Source: Blastomussa wellsi (Eukaryota; Cnidaria; Anthozoa; Scleractinia; Plerogyridae). Taken from it: a stretch of DNA of 64,000 bases. The notes beneath the pieces were generated by a model. The model was given only the letters and a program-made list of their open reading frames with translations. It was not told the DNA's origin and did no database searches. The stretch is taken from contig OX393570.1 of assembly GCA_947652115.1 (NCBI GenBank), positions 3,835,817-3,899,816 on the forward strand, given 5' to 3'. Shown in pieces: positions 62,840-64,000 of this stretch (its first letter is position 1; the number at the start of each line of letters is the position of its first letter). Position numbers and translations under genes: made by a program.

Positions 62840-64000
62840 GTAATGGGGTCAATTGTGACTTAACTGCTAAATCAGTGACCTTTTTCAATTGGTGTTAGCT
62901 TCATCAGTGGCTCGCTGCATCCTTTATACAGAATTTTTGACTTCCACAAAAGCGCGCGAGCCGCTCGCGCAGCAAACTAAATGAGACTCACTAGTATCTC
63001 AACTAAATCACACACAATCTAATGCAAAAAGAGATGAAATTTAACGTCAACGTGTCGAGTATAAGAAGCATTTTTTTAACTTGATACTGAAGAAGTGTGT
63101 AGTTAAATCTTTTTTTTTTCAAGAAAAGCTGCCACTAATTGAACTGAATTTTCATGTCCAATGTAGTTGCAAATGTATGAATTTCTAACTTTAATCTGAA
63201 CTAATTGTGTCAACGAAAACACAAGATACTATTGATGGTCCTAACGTCTCTGGGCGTAATATTATTGTTATACATGAAAGAATAGCTTCTTTAAGCCGAG
63301 GTAAAACTGCCCAACGTAACGTAGAACTTTCTGTTAAGCTCCCGCCATCTAGCTGAACAAATTTGTTACACGCAAACGTACAACTTTTCAATATGTAGGC
63401 GAAATCAAAAGCATAATTGGGCAAAAATCGTGACGGATCATCCTTTTATTCACGAAAAATTTTTGCCTCTGTTCGTTTGACGCTGGGCTAACAAAACCGC
63501 GTGCAAGATATCGTTGTCAGTTTGCAGCTAAATAAACTTCATTGCATTATAACTCCCCTATCTGTCATTCCCCATTATTTATCGTCCGCATAATTCGAAA
63601 ATTGGTTAACAATTTTTGAAAAAGACTTGAAAGCCACGCACTACTCAAACGATTTCTCTCCACCTTGAATGGAATAGATTTTATTTCGTTCTTTTCAAAC
63701 TAAGTAGTTTTTTTGAATTTCCACGCAATTAGTTTGGATGCAAATTTTCCTGCATTTGCTTTTGTTTCCTAACTAAGTTTAAATTCTCCAAGATTGAACT
63801 ATCGGTTTTTCCTAAAATCGCGACCCTTATTTCCAATAAGTGAAATCAGTTTTATCATTTTTTTGTGTAGTGTAAATACGTTATGTAAACTGTCATAATC
63901 TCCAAGAAGATTTAATCAAAAGGGGGTTCGCAGTTTGCGATAATTTTCTTTGTTTTCGAGAAAGGGACGTGATATTTTATCACTGGTTTTGGGTCAAAAT
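62840..64000. other. Probable intron of the gene starting at 62788
   Basis: AT-rich sequence without a convincing exon up to the window end. Confidence 0.4.

Overview
The window looks like nuclear DNA from a hexacorallian cnidarian, most likely a stony coral or sea anemone. The genes are intron-rich with canonical GT-AG borders. They include secreted F5/8C-trypsin and SRCR proteins, intronless class A GPCRs and a nuclear tRNA-Asn. Between and inside them lie many short foldback transposons, SINEs and one large satellite. The species call is inference. All exon models come from reading frame, splice motifs and phase consistency only.

Layout: 1-1940 (+) holds the 3' end of an Integrator subunit 6 gene. 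4622-6620 (-) is a small two-exon gene resembling PPP1R35. 6738-7760 is a cluster of foldback elements followed by tRNA-Asn (-). 8575-17733 (+) is a six-exon secreted protein with one discoidin (F5/8C) domain and three trypsin domains, the last one catalytically dead. 19896-33530 (-) encodes a coiled-coil protein of about 2,518 residues, almost all in one 7.4-kb exon; its first intron carries a 4.3-kb 35-bp satellite with higher-order structure. 36007-37134 (+) is an intronless amine-type GPCR.

39292-49757 (-) and 51234-56135 (+) are head-to-head paralogues. Each has a signal peptide, one SRCR domain and two copies of a cysteine module with the motif YF(G/A)(V/I)QF(Y/F)GECW. A second intronless GPCR (44388-45482, +) is nested in an intron of the minus-strand paralogue. 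A signal-peptide exon at 62788-62839 (+) of the same phase probably opens a further secreted gene that runs out of the window. 59652-61092 is a non-autonomous DNA transposon carrying a SAP-domain fragment.

Functionally, the secreted proteins (F5/8C-protease and SRCR/Cys-module pair) fit extracellular recognition, mucus, matrix or innate-defence roles, and the two GPCRs fit sensing. INTS6 and the PPP1R35-like protein are housekeeping neighbours. No operon-like coupling is implied. The least understood coding feature is the SRCR plus ECW-module family, whose two copies here differ in intron positions and in one non-canonical GC-AG intron.
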